Positions 36,520 through 46,045 of a stretch of DNA of 64,000 nt are shown here, in pieces; the stretch's first letter is position 1, and every line of letters begins with the position of its first letter. This DNA is from Pseudoalteromonas xiamenensis (GTDB lineage: Bacteria; Pseudomonadota; Gammaproteobacteria; Enterobacterales; Alteromonadaceae), in contig NZ_CP099918.1 of assembly GCF_030994125.1 (NCBI RefSeq), positions 186,001 to 250,000 of the forward strand. Reading direction: 5' to 3'. Below the pieces are notes generated by a model. The model was not told the DNA's origin. It saw only the letters and a program-made list of their open reading frames with translations, and did no database searches. The translations under genes and the position numbers were made by a program.

Positions 36520-36741
36520 TTATTTACCAAAGTTCGCAAATTCGCTTTCAGATAGTTGACCATCTTGGTCCACATCTAAAATTTTAAATTGTGCTGCCAA
36601 AGTAGGGTTTTCTCCGGCTTCTGATGCTGACAACATGCCATTTGCATCTTTATCTAGTGATTGAAAGTCTACTTCCGAAGCTAATGCTACTGCGCTTACT
36701 AATAGTGCCGACGTTAAAGCGGCGATATTTGAAATTTTCAT
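36520..36741 (-). CDS. Secreted EF-hand protein, array unit 8 (73 aa)
   Basis: Signal MKISNIAALTSALLVSAVALA, loops DKDANGMLSASE and DVDQDGQLSESE. Its leader (36742-36799) contains a small GAACATGGATGTTC hairpin followed by five T on the coding strand, which could act as an attenuator between the first gene and the rest. Confidence 0.85.
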   Translation of the reverse strand: MKISNIAALTSALLVSAVALASEVDFQSLDKDANGMLSASEAGENPTLAAQFKILDVDQDGQLSESEFANFGK

Positions 36742-36799
36742 CTTTTTCTCCATTAAAAAGAACATCCATGTTCAACGTAGTCGTTCCAGACAAGAAGCC

Positions 36800-37030
36800 T
36801 TAGCCTTTGAAATTAGCGAATTCGCTTTCGCTTAAATCGCCACTGTTGTCCGCATCAAGATCTTTAAACTGCGCCATCAAAGCCGGATTTACCTTTGATT
36901 CACCTAAGCTGATTGCACCGTTGCCATCTGCGTCGTATTGAGAAAAAGTTGATTCTGCAAGTGCTACGTTGCTCGCACCAAGAATTGTCATACCAGATAC
37001 TAGTAAAATTGATTTAACACGATTGTTCAT
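36800..37030 (-). CDS. Secreted EF-hand protein, first gene of the operon (76 aa)
   Basis: Signal peptide MNNRVKSILLVSGMTILGA, loops DADGNGAISLGE and DADNSGDLSESE, ending FANFKG. It is outside the 232-bp periodicity and is promoter-proximal. GGAAAG precedes the ATG at 37030; a GTG two codons earlier is less well placed. Confidence 0.85.
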   Translation of the reverse strand: MNNRVKSILLVSGMTILGASNVALAESTFSQYDADGNGAISLGESKVNPALMAQFKDLDADNSGDLSESEFANFKG

Positions 37031-37116
37031 AGTCACTTTCCTTTTAGATTGTCAGCCAACACCGTGTGATGATTTCAACTCATCGAGTGTGGCTTCGTTC
37101 GATTCACAGTAACTAA

Positions 37117-37132
37117 GTCAATTTCGGTGCCA
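37117..37132 (-). promoter_or_regulatory. Sigma-54-like promoter of the EF-hand operon
   Basis: Reading leftwards, TGGCAC-N5-TTGAC (37132 to 37117) has a perfect -24 element and spacing, with one deviation at -12 (TTGA for TTGC). It lies about 87 bp upstream of the first EF-hand gene and divergent from the GlrKR genes, whose regulator is a sigma-54 activator. I did not find the TGTC-N10-GACA GlrR site known from E. coli nearby. Confidence 0.4.
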
Positions 37133-37305
37133 AATTTTTAAAATTCATATATATCAATAGCTTAAACTTTTAAGGTGTTTTTTATTCAGATTTGATTAAG
37201 TCTCAGTGTTGCCAAATAGCAACAAGTTTAAGTACGTCAAAATACTTTTTCCTTATTTTTCAATAGGATGAATTGTCGCCATTTTGCAACACATAGGTGA
37301 ACTGG

Positions 37306-38757
37306 ATGGAAATCATGAACAAATTTCGGTTAATCGGTAATCTGACCTCGCCTCAGGCAGAACAAAAAAAAGCCCTTTTTTCGCGCTCTTTTGTACATCA
37401 GGCTGTTTTTGCCATTCTAACCACGACCATACCGCTGCTTGTTCTTACTTTATGGTTCTCGTTTTCATTGCAACAATCATCGTCCGAAATTAATAAATTT
37501 TATAAATTAAATCAGCAGGTTGATAAAGAATTAACGCTGCTTTCGGACACTTTAAAAACACTTCAAGAAGCACATCAGAATAATCAGCTGTTACAAGACA
37601 AAAAACTTGAGGATGCGATCAATTTCAGGTGGACCGACGTAAAAAATATTGCCAATGGATTAAAAAATTTTAGTGACGAATCTGCGTTTGTCGCCGATTT
37701 GCAACAGTTCATAACGAAATTGAATTTTGTCCAACCCAAAGATGCTTCGTTCAATGAATTGTGGACGAATTATCACAGTCTCTCTGAGTCCTTAAAACAG
37801 TGGATTGAAAATCAGTTAGATAGTGCAAATGAACAATTCCAACTACGACAGTCCATTTTTTTCGTTGGACTTGCCTTATTAGTACCGTTACTTATCGCGA
37901 CCAGTTTGTTTTTAATTATTCGCATACGAAACAAAATTTACGCTCTCGAAAACGCAACGAATCAGCTTGGACTAGGAAAATGGGACCTACCTATTTCTCT
38001 TACAGGCAGTGCAGAGTTGCAGCAATTAGGCGAAAAATTAGATTGGTTGCGTATCGCATTAAAGAATCAACACGAAGAGAAAGACACCTTTCTACGACAT
38101 GTTAGTCATGAATTAAAAACTCCGCTGGCTTCGATTGTTGAAGGAACGTCCCTGCTTCAAGAGCAAGTGCTAGGTCCAATTTCAATCCAACAATTACGCG
38201 TGCTAGAAATCATGGTAAGAAGCTCGCAGCAATTACAGTCGTTAATCGAAGATCTGTTACGCTACAGCGGCGCAACGAAACTTGGACAAACCAGCCAAAC
38301 AACCGATTGGAACAGCTTACGAACTGAATTGAGTGCCTATTTCCATGATAGACAGCAATCTTATTCAATCGATATCAACTGGCAAACACTTGAAAGCGGT
38401 ATCCAACTCCCCTATTTGCCCTGCAAACTCGCACTAATCCAAATGATTAGTAACGCTATTCGCTACGCAAACCAAACCGTCTGGGTGAAAGTAAAGATGG
38501 AACATCAAACTTGTATTATCGACGTTATTGATGACGGCGTCGGTTTCACACCGGTAAGCGCAACACGCGCTCTAGAGCCATTTTACTGTGGACCAAAGAA
38601 TCTCGAAAAACAGGTTGATAATAGCGAATTCCATCATGGTCTCGGACTGACGATTGCCAATGAATGCTCTAAAACGCTTGCCGGAACCCTAAAAATTTAC
38701 CCGAAATCAGGTGGGCACATTCAAATTACTTTCCCACTACAGGAGCCACAACAATGA
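37306..38757 (+). CDS. glrK: GlrK-like sensor histidine kinase
   Basis: A 483-residue membrane kinase: helix 1 (FAILTTTIPLLVLTLWFSF), a helical periplasmic sensor (about 65-185), helix 2, HAMP, H-box FLRHVSHELKTPLASIVEG (about 270), N-box MISNAIRYA, then DDGVGF and GLGLTI. The following genes, a QseG-like lipoprotein and a GlrR homologue, reproduce the enterobacterial glrK-qseG-glrR order, which fixes the assignment. The system responds to envelope stress in enterobacteria. The start could be 37306 or 37315. Confidence 0.9.
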   Translation: MEIMNKFRLIGNLTSPQAEQKKALFSRSFVHQAVFAILTTTIPLLVLTLWFSFSLQQSSSEINKFYKLNQQVDKELTLLSDTLKTLQEAHQNNQLLQDKKLEDAINFRWTDVKNIANGLKNFSDESAFVADLQQFITKLNFVQPKDASFNELWTNYHSLSESLKQWIENQLDSANEQFQLRQSIFFVGLALLVPLLIATSLFLIIRIRNKIYALENATNQLGLGKWDLPISLTGSAELQQLGEKLDWLRIALKNQHEEKDTFLRHVSHELKTPLASIVEGTSLLQEQVLGPISIQQLRVLEIMVRSSQQLQSLIEDLLRYSGATKLGQTSQTTDWNSLRTELSAYFHDRQQSYSIDINWQTLESGIQLPYLPCKLALIQMISNAIRYANQTVWVKVKMEHQTCIIDVIDDGVGFTPVSATRALEPFYCGPKNLEKQVDNSEFHHGLGLTIANECSKTLAGTLKIYPKSGGHIQITFPLQEPQQ

Positions 38758-39248
38758 AACCTGCCATGCTAATTCCAATCGTTGTTTGGCTTAACGGTTG
38801 TGCGCTGTTGCAAGAACAAGTAACACCTACGGCAGAACTGCAAATGCAAAAATCCTTTGCACCTATGGAATCACTCGTCAGCTGGCATATTGCTTCTTGT
38901 CACCATGACGCTATTTCTTTTGACCAACATTACCGCGCGCAAAAACAATTACAGCTTTTCTTCGAAGCGTATTGCAATCAAAAAAACGTTCACGTCCGAA
39001 TTGAGCAACTAAATAAAATAAGCAAAGCACAAACTTGGCCTTATGCATACACACAATATTTCCAACTACTTAAAGGTCAAGAAAGTAAATTAGCCAGTGC
39101 ACAAACTGCGCTGACGAAAGAAAAAAATGAGCGTAAAGCACTTTCTGAAGAACTCGCATTGCAAGCGGAACGACTAACGCAGCTTAAACAACAGTTAGCG
39201 GATTTAGAAAGAAAACGCCTAGAAACAAATCTCCAATCATCTCATTAG
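38754..39248 (+). CDS. qseG: QseG-like outer-membrane lipoprotein
   Basis: A 164-residue lipoprotein (MLIPIVVWLNGCALL, Cys about 16), with a C-terminal coiled coil (about 110-160, EELALQAERLTQLKQQLADLE). In enterobacteria QseG binds the periplasmic part of GlrK and stimulates it. Sequence similarity is weak, so the name rests mainly on its place between glrK and glrR; the ATGA overlap with glrK shows coupling. Confidence 0.7.
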   Translation: MKPAMLIPIVVWLNGCALLQEQVTPTAELQMQKSFAPMESLVSWHIASCHHDAISFDQHYRAQKQLQLFFEAYCNQKNVHVRIEQLNKISKAQTWPYAYTQYFQLLKGQESKLASAQTALTKEKNERKALSEELALQAERLTQLKQQLADLERKRLETNLQSSH

Positions 39249-39257
39249 GAGCCGACA

Positions 39258-40568
39258 ATGACTGCTTCAAACTTACTTTTAGTTGATGACGATTTACATT
39301 TCAGTGAGCTAATGTCCATTCGCCTTGAAAGCTTAGGGTATCAAGTATTCGTCGCGCACCGCGCAACCTTAGCACTGTCCATTTTACAAAAGCAGCGCAT
39401 TGACGTCGTACTGACCGACTTGAGAATGGATCACATGGATGGAATGGCATTATTTCAAGAAATTAAGAAACGATTCAGTGCACTCCCCGTCATCATGATG
39501 ACAGCGCATGGTTCAATCCCTGATGCAATCGCCGCTACAGAGCAAGGCATTGCAGGCTTTTTAACCAAACCTGTCGATATCTCGGCTTTGCAGGATCTTC
39601 TAAACACGGTGCTAAAAGCTAGACCTAACTCAGAAATCGCATCTCAACCTGGGCAATTTTTTGGCCTCTATTATGAAAGCGATGCAATGCATACACTTGT
39701 GCATAAGCTTGAAGCAATCGCACGCAGTAAAGCTAATATTATGATCCAAGGCGAGAGCGGCACGGGGAAAGAAGTGACCGCAAAGGCAATCCACTCAGCA
39801 AGTGAAGTGTCAAGCGGACCTTTTGTCGCCATAAACTGTGGGGCCGTTCCGGCGAATCTTTTAGAATCCGAGTTATTCGGGCATTTCAAAGGCGCTTTCA
39901 CCGGCGCAACCAAAGATAAAATGGGACTTGTGCAAGCGGCGGACAACGGCACGCTTTTTTTAGATGAAATTGCGGACATGCCTTTAGAGCTTCAAGTTAA
40001 ACTGCTTCGTGTTTTACAAGAACGTAAAGTACGTCCAATTGGTGGGCAACAAGAATACGACGTAAATGTCCGAGTCCTATCCGCCAGTCACAAAAATCTG
40101 TGGGATGCGGTTCAAAATGGCCTATTTAGAGAAGATTTATACTATCGACTTAACGTGATTTCCGTAACGCTGCCAAGTTTAAAAGAACGCCCTGAAGATA
40201 TCCCATTATTGGCGAATCACTTTTTAACTTCTTTTGGAGACAAATCATTCAGTCCAGAAGCGATGGCTCGCTTGCTGAATTACGATTGGCCCGGCAACAT
40301 TCGTCAACTCCACAATGTGGTTGAACATTGCGCGGTCCTTACGCCCAGCAAATTAATCACAGATTCGACCGTTGAGAGCGCATTACCAGTCAACACGACC
40401 GCGATGATGCAAGGACTGAATGAAGCAAAAGCGCAATTTGAATACGACTATTTGCAAAAAGTGCTGGCACTTTGCCAAGGTAATGTTGCACAAGCCGCGG
40501 TAGTCGCTAAACGCAATCGCTCAGACTTCTATAAGTTACTTAAAAAACACAATATTGCACCTAGTTGA
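39258..40568 (+). CDS. glrR: GlrR-like sigma-54-dependent response regulator
   Basis: A 436-residue activator closely following E. coli GlrR: receiver with VVLTDLRMDHMDGM (phospho-Asp) and TAHGSIPDAIAAT, AAA+ domain with GESGTGKE, GAFTGA, TLFLDEIADMP and VLQERKVRPIGG, and the C-terminal Fis HTH (NRSDFYKLLKKH). In enterobacteria GlrR with sigma-54 drives the sRNA gene glmY and rpoE. Targets here are unknown; the divergent EF-hand operon with a sigma-54-like element is a candidate. Confidence 0.9.
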   Translation: MTASNLLLVDDDLHFSELMSIRLESLGYQVFVAHRATLALSILQKQRIDVVLTDLRMDHMDGMALFQEIKKRFSALPVIMMTAHGSIPDAIAATEQGIAGFLTKPVDISALQDLLNTVLKARPNSEIASQPGQFFGLYYESDAMHTLVHKLEAIARSKANIMIQGESGTGKEVTAKAIHSASEVSSGPFVAINCGAVPANLLESELFGHFKGAFTGATKDKMGLVQAADNGTLFLDEIADMPLELQVKLLRVLQERKVRPIGGQQEYDVNVRVLSASHKNLWDAVQNGLFREDLYYRLNVISVTLPSLKERPEDIPLLANHFLTSFGDKSFSPEAMARLLNYDWPGNIRQLHNVVEHCAVLTPSKLITDSTVESALPVNTTAMMQGLNEAKAQFEYDYLQKVLALCQGNVAQAAVVAKRNRSDFYKLLKKHNIAPS

Positions 40569-40849
40569 GCCAAATTGACAAATAGCGCATCAAAAACGTA
40601 TTTGACGATTTTCGACGCGCTATTGAACTTCATCATAAATAAACACGCTTTCAAGTCCTCTCGACTCAATTCTACGTATACTCGTCGACCAACGACGAGG
40701 CATCTCAAACATGAAAAAATACGCCTTAAATCTATCCAAAATGGTGCGTAGAAAAAACTCAACAGTAACGAGTAAATCGCTGTAATTTAAATAAACATTT
40801 GTAAATTTTGAGTTATACTTTTTAGCACGATTGGATGAGGAGTAACCCA

Positions 40850-42802
40850 ATGAGAATGAGACAAAAGCTGATTTTAGGCTTTGTAATGACTGTTATCGTG
40901 CCGATTTTGGCCATTTCTATTGTGAGTATTTCTCAAACAAAACGAGAATCTTTAGAACGTTTCTATGAAACTTCACAAAGTGAAATTCGCCAAGTAGAAA
41001 ATACTTTCATCCTGTTCTTTGAGCAGATGAAAAATAACGCGCGTTTTCTCGCAAGAAGCAAAGCAGTACTGGCGGCACCACCGAGCACACAACAGTATTT
41101 TGGCCCAGAAAAAGAAATGGCGCCGTTAAACGACAGTCCTCAGGAAGCTGAAATATTTAAGCTTTATCAATCCTTTGGTGAAACGCATAAGGAACTGCTG
41201 TTTGTGTATTTAGGCACAGAACAAGGTGGCTTTCTCCAGTTTCCCGCTGAACCACTCGGTAATTATGACCCTCGAAAACGACCTTGGTATCAAGCTGTTA
41301 AAAACAAACCAAATGAAGTCGTCGTCACTTCTCCGTATCAAGGTGTAACTGGACAAGCAATGGTGTCAGTTGCAACCGCGATTAAGAACGGGGGACAATT
41401 CATTGGTGTCCAATCGTTGGACGTCACTTTGGGTACACTTACTGACATCGTTTCAAACATTCGATTTGGTCAAACAGGTTACTTAATTTTACTTTCAGGT
41501 GATGGCACGGTACTCGCCGACCCTAGAAATAAAGCGAATAATTTCAAACACATAAATGAATTAAACTCGCCACTTTACGCTGCATTCAAAGCAAATAAAG
41601 GTAAAGCAAGTTTCGTCGTTACAGAAGGTAAAAAAGACCTCGATGCCGAAGTCTATCACTCCGATGCGTTGGATTGGCAATTTATCGCGGTAATTGAAAC
41701 CGATGAAGTGTTGGAATCCGCATACAGTATGTCAGCAAGCATTGGTGGAATCGCTGTCGTGATGCTGGTTTTGTTTAGCTTTATCGCGGTACTCATGGCA
41801 AATAAAATTGTCCATCCCATTGAAATGGTCTCGGAAGGTTTACGTGAAATCGCGCAAGGTGAAGGCAATTTATCAAAACGTCTGCAAGTTATCGGTCGGG
41901 ATGAAATTAGTGAGCTTGCCGCATGGTTTAACCAATTTTTAGATTCCATAAACAGCCTTGTAAAAGATATAAAGAACAATGCTTCAACGCTCAACAAAGA
42001 AGCACAGGGTTCACTTTCTCGGATCACTGATATCCGAGATCAAGGGAAGCATCAATCGGTCATTGCACGACAAGCTGCAAACACCACTCAATCTGTAGAA
42101 GATATGGCACAAAATGTGAGCCATAACTGCCAAGATGCGCTGACTGAAATTGAAAATACGGACTTACAGGCAACGACAGGCAACAAACTCATTACCAGCA
42201 CCGTCTCACAAGTCGCGAAATTAAATGAATCGTTAAGTGCATCCGCCCAGTCAATGAGTCAACTAGAAAGCCAAAGTAATAACATTACGAACATTCTTGG
42301 CGTTATTCGTGCAATTGCTGAACAAACTAATTTGCTGGCGTTAAACGCCGCAATTGAAGCCGCGCGCGCAGGCGAACAAGGCCGAGGTTTTGCGGTTGTA
42401 GCAGATGAAGTTAGAACGTTGGCACAACGTTCTCATGATGCAACCCAGGAAATTGAACAAGTACTTACGAAGCTCATTGAACAAACACGTAGTGTGTCAA
42501 AACAAATGACTGAAAGCGTGGGGGAATCAAAGCAGGCGATTAGTGAGTCAGAGCAAGCTCACCAAGCGTTTGACGAAATTGCACGCTCAGTTTCATCCGT
42601 CAAACGTATTATCAGCAACATCAGTGCGGAAGCTGAACAACAAGGAAACGCTGCGAGTCTAACGCATCAGCAGATCCAAGGTGTCAGTGATTCTGTTCAG
42701 CAAGTGAGTGGCGCGACAGATGCTCTATCAAAAGGCGCAGACCAACTTGTTAAATTAGCCGATTCGCTTGATACGCTCGTTGGACGGTTTAAAGTCGACT
42801 AG
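40850..42802 (+). CDS. Methyl-accepting chemotaxis protein (Cache sensor)
   Basis: A 650-residue receptor: helix 1 ([19 protein letters not shown]), a periplasmic double-Cache sensor (about 40-280, with [10 protein letters not shown] and [15 protein letters not shown]), helix 2, HAMP, and the signalling hairpin [32 protein letters not shown] (split motif, about 490-520). dCache domains usually bind amino acids or small carboxylates. GAGGAG 8 bases before the ATG at 40850 selects this start. Transcribed alone, between a 281-bp gap and a terminator. Confidence 0.95.
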   Translation: MRMRQKLILGFVMTVIVPILAISIVSISQTKRESLERFYETSQSEIRQVENTFILFFEQMKNNARFLARSKAVLAAPPSTQQYFGPEKEMAPLNDSPQEAEIFKLYQSFGETHKELLFVYLGTEQGGFLQFPAEPLGNYDPRKRPWYQAVKNKPNEVVVTSPYQGVTGQAMVSVATAIKNGGQFIGVQSLDVTLGTLTDIVSNIRFGQTGYLILLSGDGTVLADPRNKANNFKHINELNSPLYAAFKANKGKASFVVTEGKKDLDAEVYHSDALDWQFIAVIETDEVLESAYSMSASIGGIAVVMLVLFSFIAVLMANKIVHPIEMVSEGLREIAQGEGNLSKRLQVIGRDEISELAAWFNQFLDSINSLVKDIKNNASTLNKEAQGSLSRITDIRDQGKHQSVIARQAANTTQSVEDMAQNVSHNCQDALTEIENTDLQATTGNKLITSTVSQVAKLNESLSASAQSMSQLESQSNNITNILGVIRAIAEQTNLLALNAAIEAARAGEQGRGFAVVADEVRTLAQRSHDATQEIEQVLTKLIEQTRSVSKQMTESVGESKQAISESEQAHQAFDEIARSVSSVKRIISNISAEAEQQGNAASLTHQQIQGVSDSVQQVSGATDALSKGADQLVKLADSLDTLVGRFKVD

Positions 42803-42803
42803 C

Positions 42804-42830
42804 AAAGGGGCCTACTTGGCCCCTTTTTAC
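42804..42830 (+). terminator. Rho-independent terminator after the chemotaxis gene
   Basis: AAAGGGGCC-TACTT-GGCCCCTTT followed by TT, a perfect 9-bp GC-rich stem with a T tract. It insulates the biosynthetic operon from upstream transcription. Confidence 0.9.
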
Positions 42831-43460
42831 ATTCGACACGTCATGATGACATTATCAGTGATAAACATCTCAATACTCAAACTCATTGAATTTGTTACAA
42901 ACACCCACCAAATTGCATCATAAACAGAATAGAGATCCTGCAAAATAAAGTAATCGATTTTTGCCTCGTACTGTACGCAAACCATCATCAAAAATTAACA
43001 ACTAATTCACTTTAGGTAATTATCAAATTACTTCAACTTTGACTTTTTGAACGGTGAAATAGAAAATTCATATGTTTCAAAATATAACAAAATTCACAAA
43101 TTGAATTATCTCCCTTCTACAACCCAACACAAAATACACAGATTTTATTTTTATATTACAACAACTTAAATCAAAAAATAAACCTTACTCCGTTTCTGTT
43201 AGTTAGCACAAAAACTGATAAATTAAACAGTTGAAAAATTTTAACTTAGGAACTAGTTGAATTATCAATCCCTCTGTGTAACCATGCGCACCGCATATAC
43301 ATTTTGTAAACAATTTATAAACACAATTATCATTAATAGAACAATTACAACCATTAATTTAACATCAATTGCATCTAACTTAGGTATTGCACGTGCGCCA
43401 ACAAGACCTGATGCATCGAGTTAAGTATTGGTACTCATCAATTAAACAGTAGAGAGAGTC
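42831..43460 (+). other. 630-bp AT-rich leader region of the biosynthetic operon
   Basis: No reading frame of note on either strand and much more AT-rich than the surroundings, as expected of a silenced or heavily regulated promoter. TAACTTAGG occurs twice (about 43242 and 43375), a GCACGTGC palindrome lies at about 43389, and GTATTGG/GTATTGC elements repeat near 43385 and 43427. AAATTATCATTAAT at about 43325 vaguely resembles a Fur site but is not convincing. This is where a cluster-specific regulator would bind. Confidence 0.5.
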
Positions 43461-44768
43461 ATGGAAAGGAAACAAAGCTTACTCATCATCACGCATCAAG
43501 GTTTCTCATTTGTCGAGGAAATTTCAGCGCTTTTACGTCAAGTTAATGTAATCCCTTGCATCGTCTCCTCCAGACCACAACGTGAAGAACGAATTCAGCT
43601 TCTACATTCTTTGAGTGAATTTGTGCATGTATCTAACGACTTATCTCTAACATTTGATGAGGTCGCTAGTTTTGTTGCATCCGTCCAGCCAACATTAAAT
43701 TTAATTGGATGCATTGCGACCTACGAAGGCTATCGACTAACGATGGCGAAAATAAACGAAATGCTTAACGCCGTTGATTCAAGTACAAAGTCGATAGCTC
43801 ACACCCTAGACAAATATCTTTTCAGACAACATCTTCTTGACCACAAACTCAGTAGCTGTAATTCATATTTGTTGGATGAAAAAACTCTTAACGACTGTAA
43901 AGAAAGTCAACAACGACTTTTCATTAAGCCCCGTCGTGGAGCAGCATCTTTTAGCTCTTTCCCACTAAATAAACACGTCACTTGGTCTTTCATTCAAGAA
44001 CAAATTCGTCAAATCAAAGACGATGCGACTTTCTCCAGCATGTTCATGGACAATTTTGACTTTATTGCTGAGGACTTTATTGGAGGACAAGAATTTAGCT
44101 ATGAAGTTGTTCAACTTGATAATGAAATCTACATCGTAGCAATTCATGAAAAAACCACCATTGAAGCCCTTGAGTTTTCAGTGCTAGAACGCGGACTTGT
44201 TTCACCTCCAGTAAGCACGATTAACGAACACTGGCACAGAGCAAAAACGTACTTATCCGAAGTACTAAATTGCCTAGGTACGACCAACGGTGTATTCCAT
44301 ATCGAAGCGAAATTTGACGAGACGACGAATCAATTCGAACTTATAGAAATAAATCCACGTATGGGTGGCTCACTTATCAATAGCAGTATTGAGTTGCTCA
44401 ACGGCAAATATTCCATGTTAGATCTTTGGATTAAGCTTTTGAGTGCGACCCATTCTGAACAACGTTTGGAGCTTGCCCAATTGTTAACTGAAATAGAACA
44501 GCAAGCGATGACGAGTGAAGTATCCAGTTACATTCAGATTTTTTACGCCGACGCGGGTAAAACCATCCATAAAGTTCACACAAAAGAATCCGCTTTACCA
44601 CCACATCAATTTGGAGTTCATGTTAAAGCAGGTATGCAGACCCCTGATTCAAATAGAGAAATATTTGCAGCCGAGGGTATTTGGGCGTTACCAAGAGTTA
44701 CCAATCTTTTTGAACTCGAAGAGCTCGTTCATGAGTTTGAAGAAATCTTCACGATTGAATATGTGTAA
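43461..44768 (+). CDS. ATP-grasp ligase A of the biosynthetic cluster
   Basis: A 435-residue carboxylate-amine ligase of the ATP-grasp superfamily. Phosphate-loop-like lysine K156 lies in FIKPRRGAASFSS; the Mg-binding segment ELIEINPRMGGSLI (E293, E296, N298, R300 region) is complete. Such enzymes activate a carboxylate as acyl phosphate and join it to an amine, as in BacD (bacilysin) or carnosine-type synthesis. It is the first of twelve same-strand genes and is separated from the other two ligases by the transporter genes. It differs from both in length and sequence, so it probably has a different acceptor or donor. Confidence 0.85.
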   Translation: MERKQSLLIITHQGFSFVEEISALLRQVNVIPCIVSSRPQREERIQLLHSLSEFVHVSNDLSLTFDEVASFVASVQPTLNLIGCIATYEGYRLTMAKINEMLNAVDSSTKSIAHTLDKYLFRQHLLDHKLSSCNSYLLDEKTLNDCKESQQRLFIKPRRGAASFSSFPLNKHVTWSFIQEQIRQIKDDATFSSMFMDNFDFIAEDFIGGQEFSYEVVQLDNEIYIVAIHEKTTIEALEFSVLERGLVSPPVSTINEHWHRAKTYLSEVLNCLGTTNGVFHIEAKFDETTNQFELIEINPRMGGSLINSSIELLNGKYSMLDLWIKLLSATHSEQRLELAQLLTEIEQQAMTSEVSSYIQIFYADAGKTIHKVHTKESALPPHQFGVHVKAGMQTPDSNREIFAAEGIWALPRVTNLFELEELVHEFEEIFTIEYV

Positions 44769-44799
44769 TTTTCTCACGCTGTGAATTGGAGTCATTGAA

Positions 44800-46008
44800 G
44801 TGAATACGTTTAATTTGCCGAAATTTGCTATTGGCGTGCTGTCGTTTTTTATTGCGGGTCAATTTCTTTTATTTGCCATACCCCTATTCGTTTATCTTGA
44901 ACACGAGAACATGGCTGATTTGGGTATGCTGCTATTTATCGAGTGGACTCCAGCTTTAATAGCTTTTCCTCTCGCAGGCTACTGGGTCGACCGATTTGGT
45001 GCACCTAAAATTTTCTATATTGCCAACGCAACTCGTGCGATTGCCTGTTTACTCGCTTTTGTTATTTTAATCGCACGACCTGAGTTCACCATCATGGCGG
45101 TTACATTGCTTGCAAGCATCGCCTCTTTCTTTTTAGCCTGTGCTCGTGTGGCAACTGAAACGATTGTGAAAGAAAATGCACCTAAAGAACACATTGCAAA
45201 GTTTCAATCTACGTTACAAAGTGCTGAGATATCCAGCCTCCTTCTCGGTCCTGCACTTGCCGGACTTTCAGTTACTTACTTTGACAAAGAACACGTTTTA
45301 CTGATGGCTGGAATCGCTTTTATTGTACCACTTATTACCTGTTACGGACTTACATCACTCCGTGCGAAACAAACACTTTCTGGCCCAGTTAAACAAATGA
45401 AAGATGGCTTTTCGGAGCTTTTTTCAAATAAACCTTTGGTTGCTCTCGTTTTACAAAATATGACCATCAACTTTTTAACTAGTGTTGTTATCGGTTTAAA
45501 CGTCGCGTTTGTAACTGGGATTTTGAAGCTTCCAGCTGAATATTTTGGCTACTTAAACATCTCTGGTGGCGTTGTCAGTTTAGTTTCTCTCGCCTTTGTC
45601 CCGTCTCTATTAAAGAGAATGTCGGTTACCCGTTTGGGGATCTCCGGTTTAATAGGTACTTTTTTAATGAGTTTGTTCCTTGCAACTGCCCATGCATACA
45701 TACCTTATTTACTTGGATTCATTGTCATGCTCTCCGCCGTTTCTTTTTATAACGTGTTCAATCGGACTGAGCGGATAAAGTTGATAGACAAAGAACGTTT
45801 CGGTCAAGTTATGGGCGCGTTTTATGTTGTAAATATTGCATCTATCCCACTCTCGGGCCTGTTCATTTACTACATTGCCAACAAAGCAAGTTTTCACTTC
45901 ATATTAGGTGGCACAACGTTATTTACGGCGATTATTTCGATTCTCATTATGCGCTATTACTTATCTTCCTCCTCTCCCCATCGAGAAGAAATACAGGCAA
46001 CTCAATAA
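44800..46008 (+). CDS. MFS exporter
   Basis: A 402-residue transporter with 12 predicted helices of the MFS_3/EntS-like type; the loop 2-3 motif is present as GYWVDRFGAPKIF. It starts at GTG 44800 with TTGGAG upstream. In bacilysin-type clusters (BacE) an MFS pump exports the antibiotic and gives self-protection, and that is the most likely role here. Confidence 0.85.
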   Translation: MNTFNLPKFAIGVLSFFIAGQFLLFAIPLFVYLEHENMADLGMLLFIEWTPALIAFPLAGYWVDRFGAPKIFYIANATRAIACLLAFVILIARPEFTIMAVTLLASIASFFLACARVATETIVKENAPKEHIAKFQSTLQSAEISSLLLGPALAGLSVTYFDKEHVLLMAGIAFIVPLITCYGLTSLRAKQTLSGPVKQMKDGFSELFSNKPLVALVLQNMTINFLTSVVIGLNVAFVTGILKLPAEYFGYLNISGGVVSLVSLAFVPSLLKRMSVTRLGISGLIGTFLMSLFLATAHAYIPYLLGFIVMLSAVSFYNVFNRTERIKLIDKERFGQVMGAFYVVNIASIPLSGLFIYYIANKASFHFILGGTTLFTAIISILIMRYYLSSSSPHREEIQATQ

Positions 46009-46045
46009 ATTATAAAAACAGAATTCTCTGACAGGAAGAACTTAT

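Larger units (their letters stand above)
34896..36741 (-). repeat. Tandem array of eight 232-bp EF-hand gene units
   Basis: Eight consecutive genes start exactly 232 bp apart (222 bp coding plus a 10-bp spacer, GGAGAGCACC in the core units). Units 2-6 are almost identical at DNA level; the outer units are diverged. This pattern indicates amplification by unequal recombination and homogenisation. All units keep intact frames, so selection maintains the copies. Confidence 0.95.

Noticed and set aside
34896..36741. Possible CRISPR or satellite repeat array
   Set aside because: The 232-bp units are intact protein-coding genes with signal peptides and EF-hand loops; there are no short repeats with unique spacers.
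36760..36773. Terminator inside the EF-hand operon
   Set aside because: A 5-6 bp AT-rich stem with a minimal loop is too weak to call alone; noted only as a possible attenuator.
43315..43345. Fur box upstream of the biosynthetic operon
   Set aside because: Only about half of the 19-bp pattern matches and the whole region is AT-rich, so chance similarity is likely.
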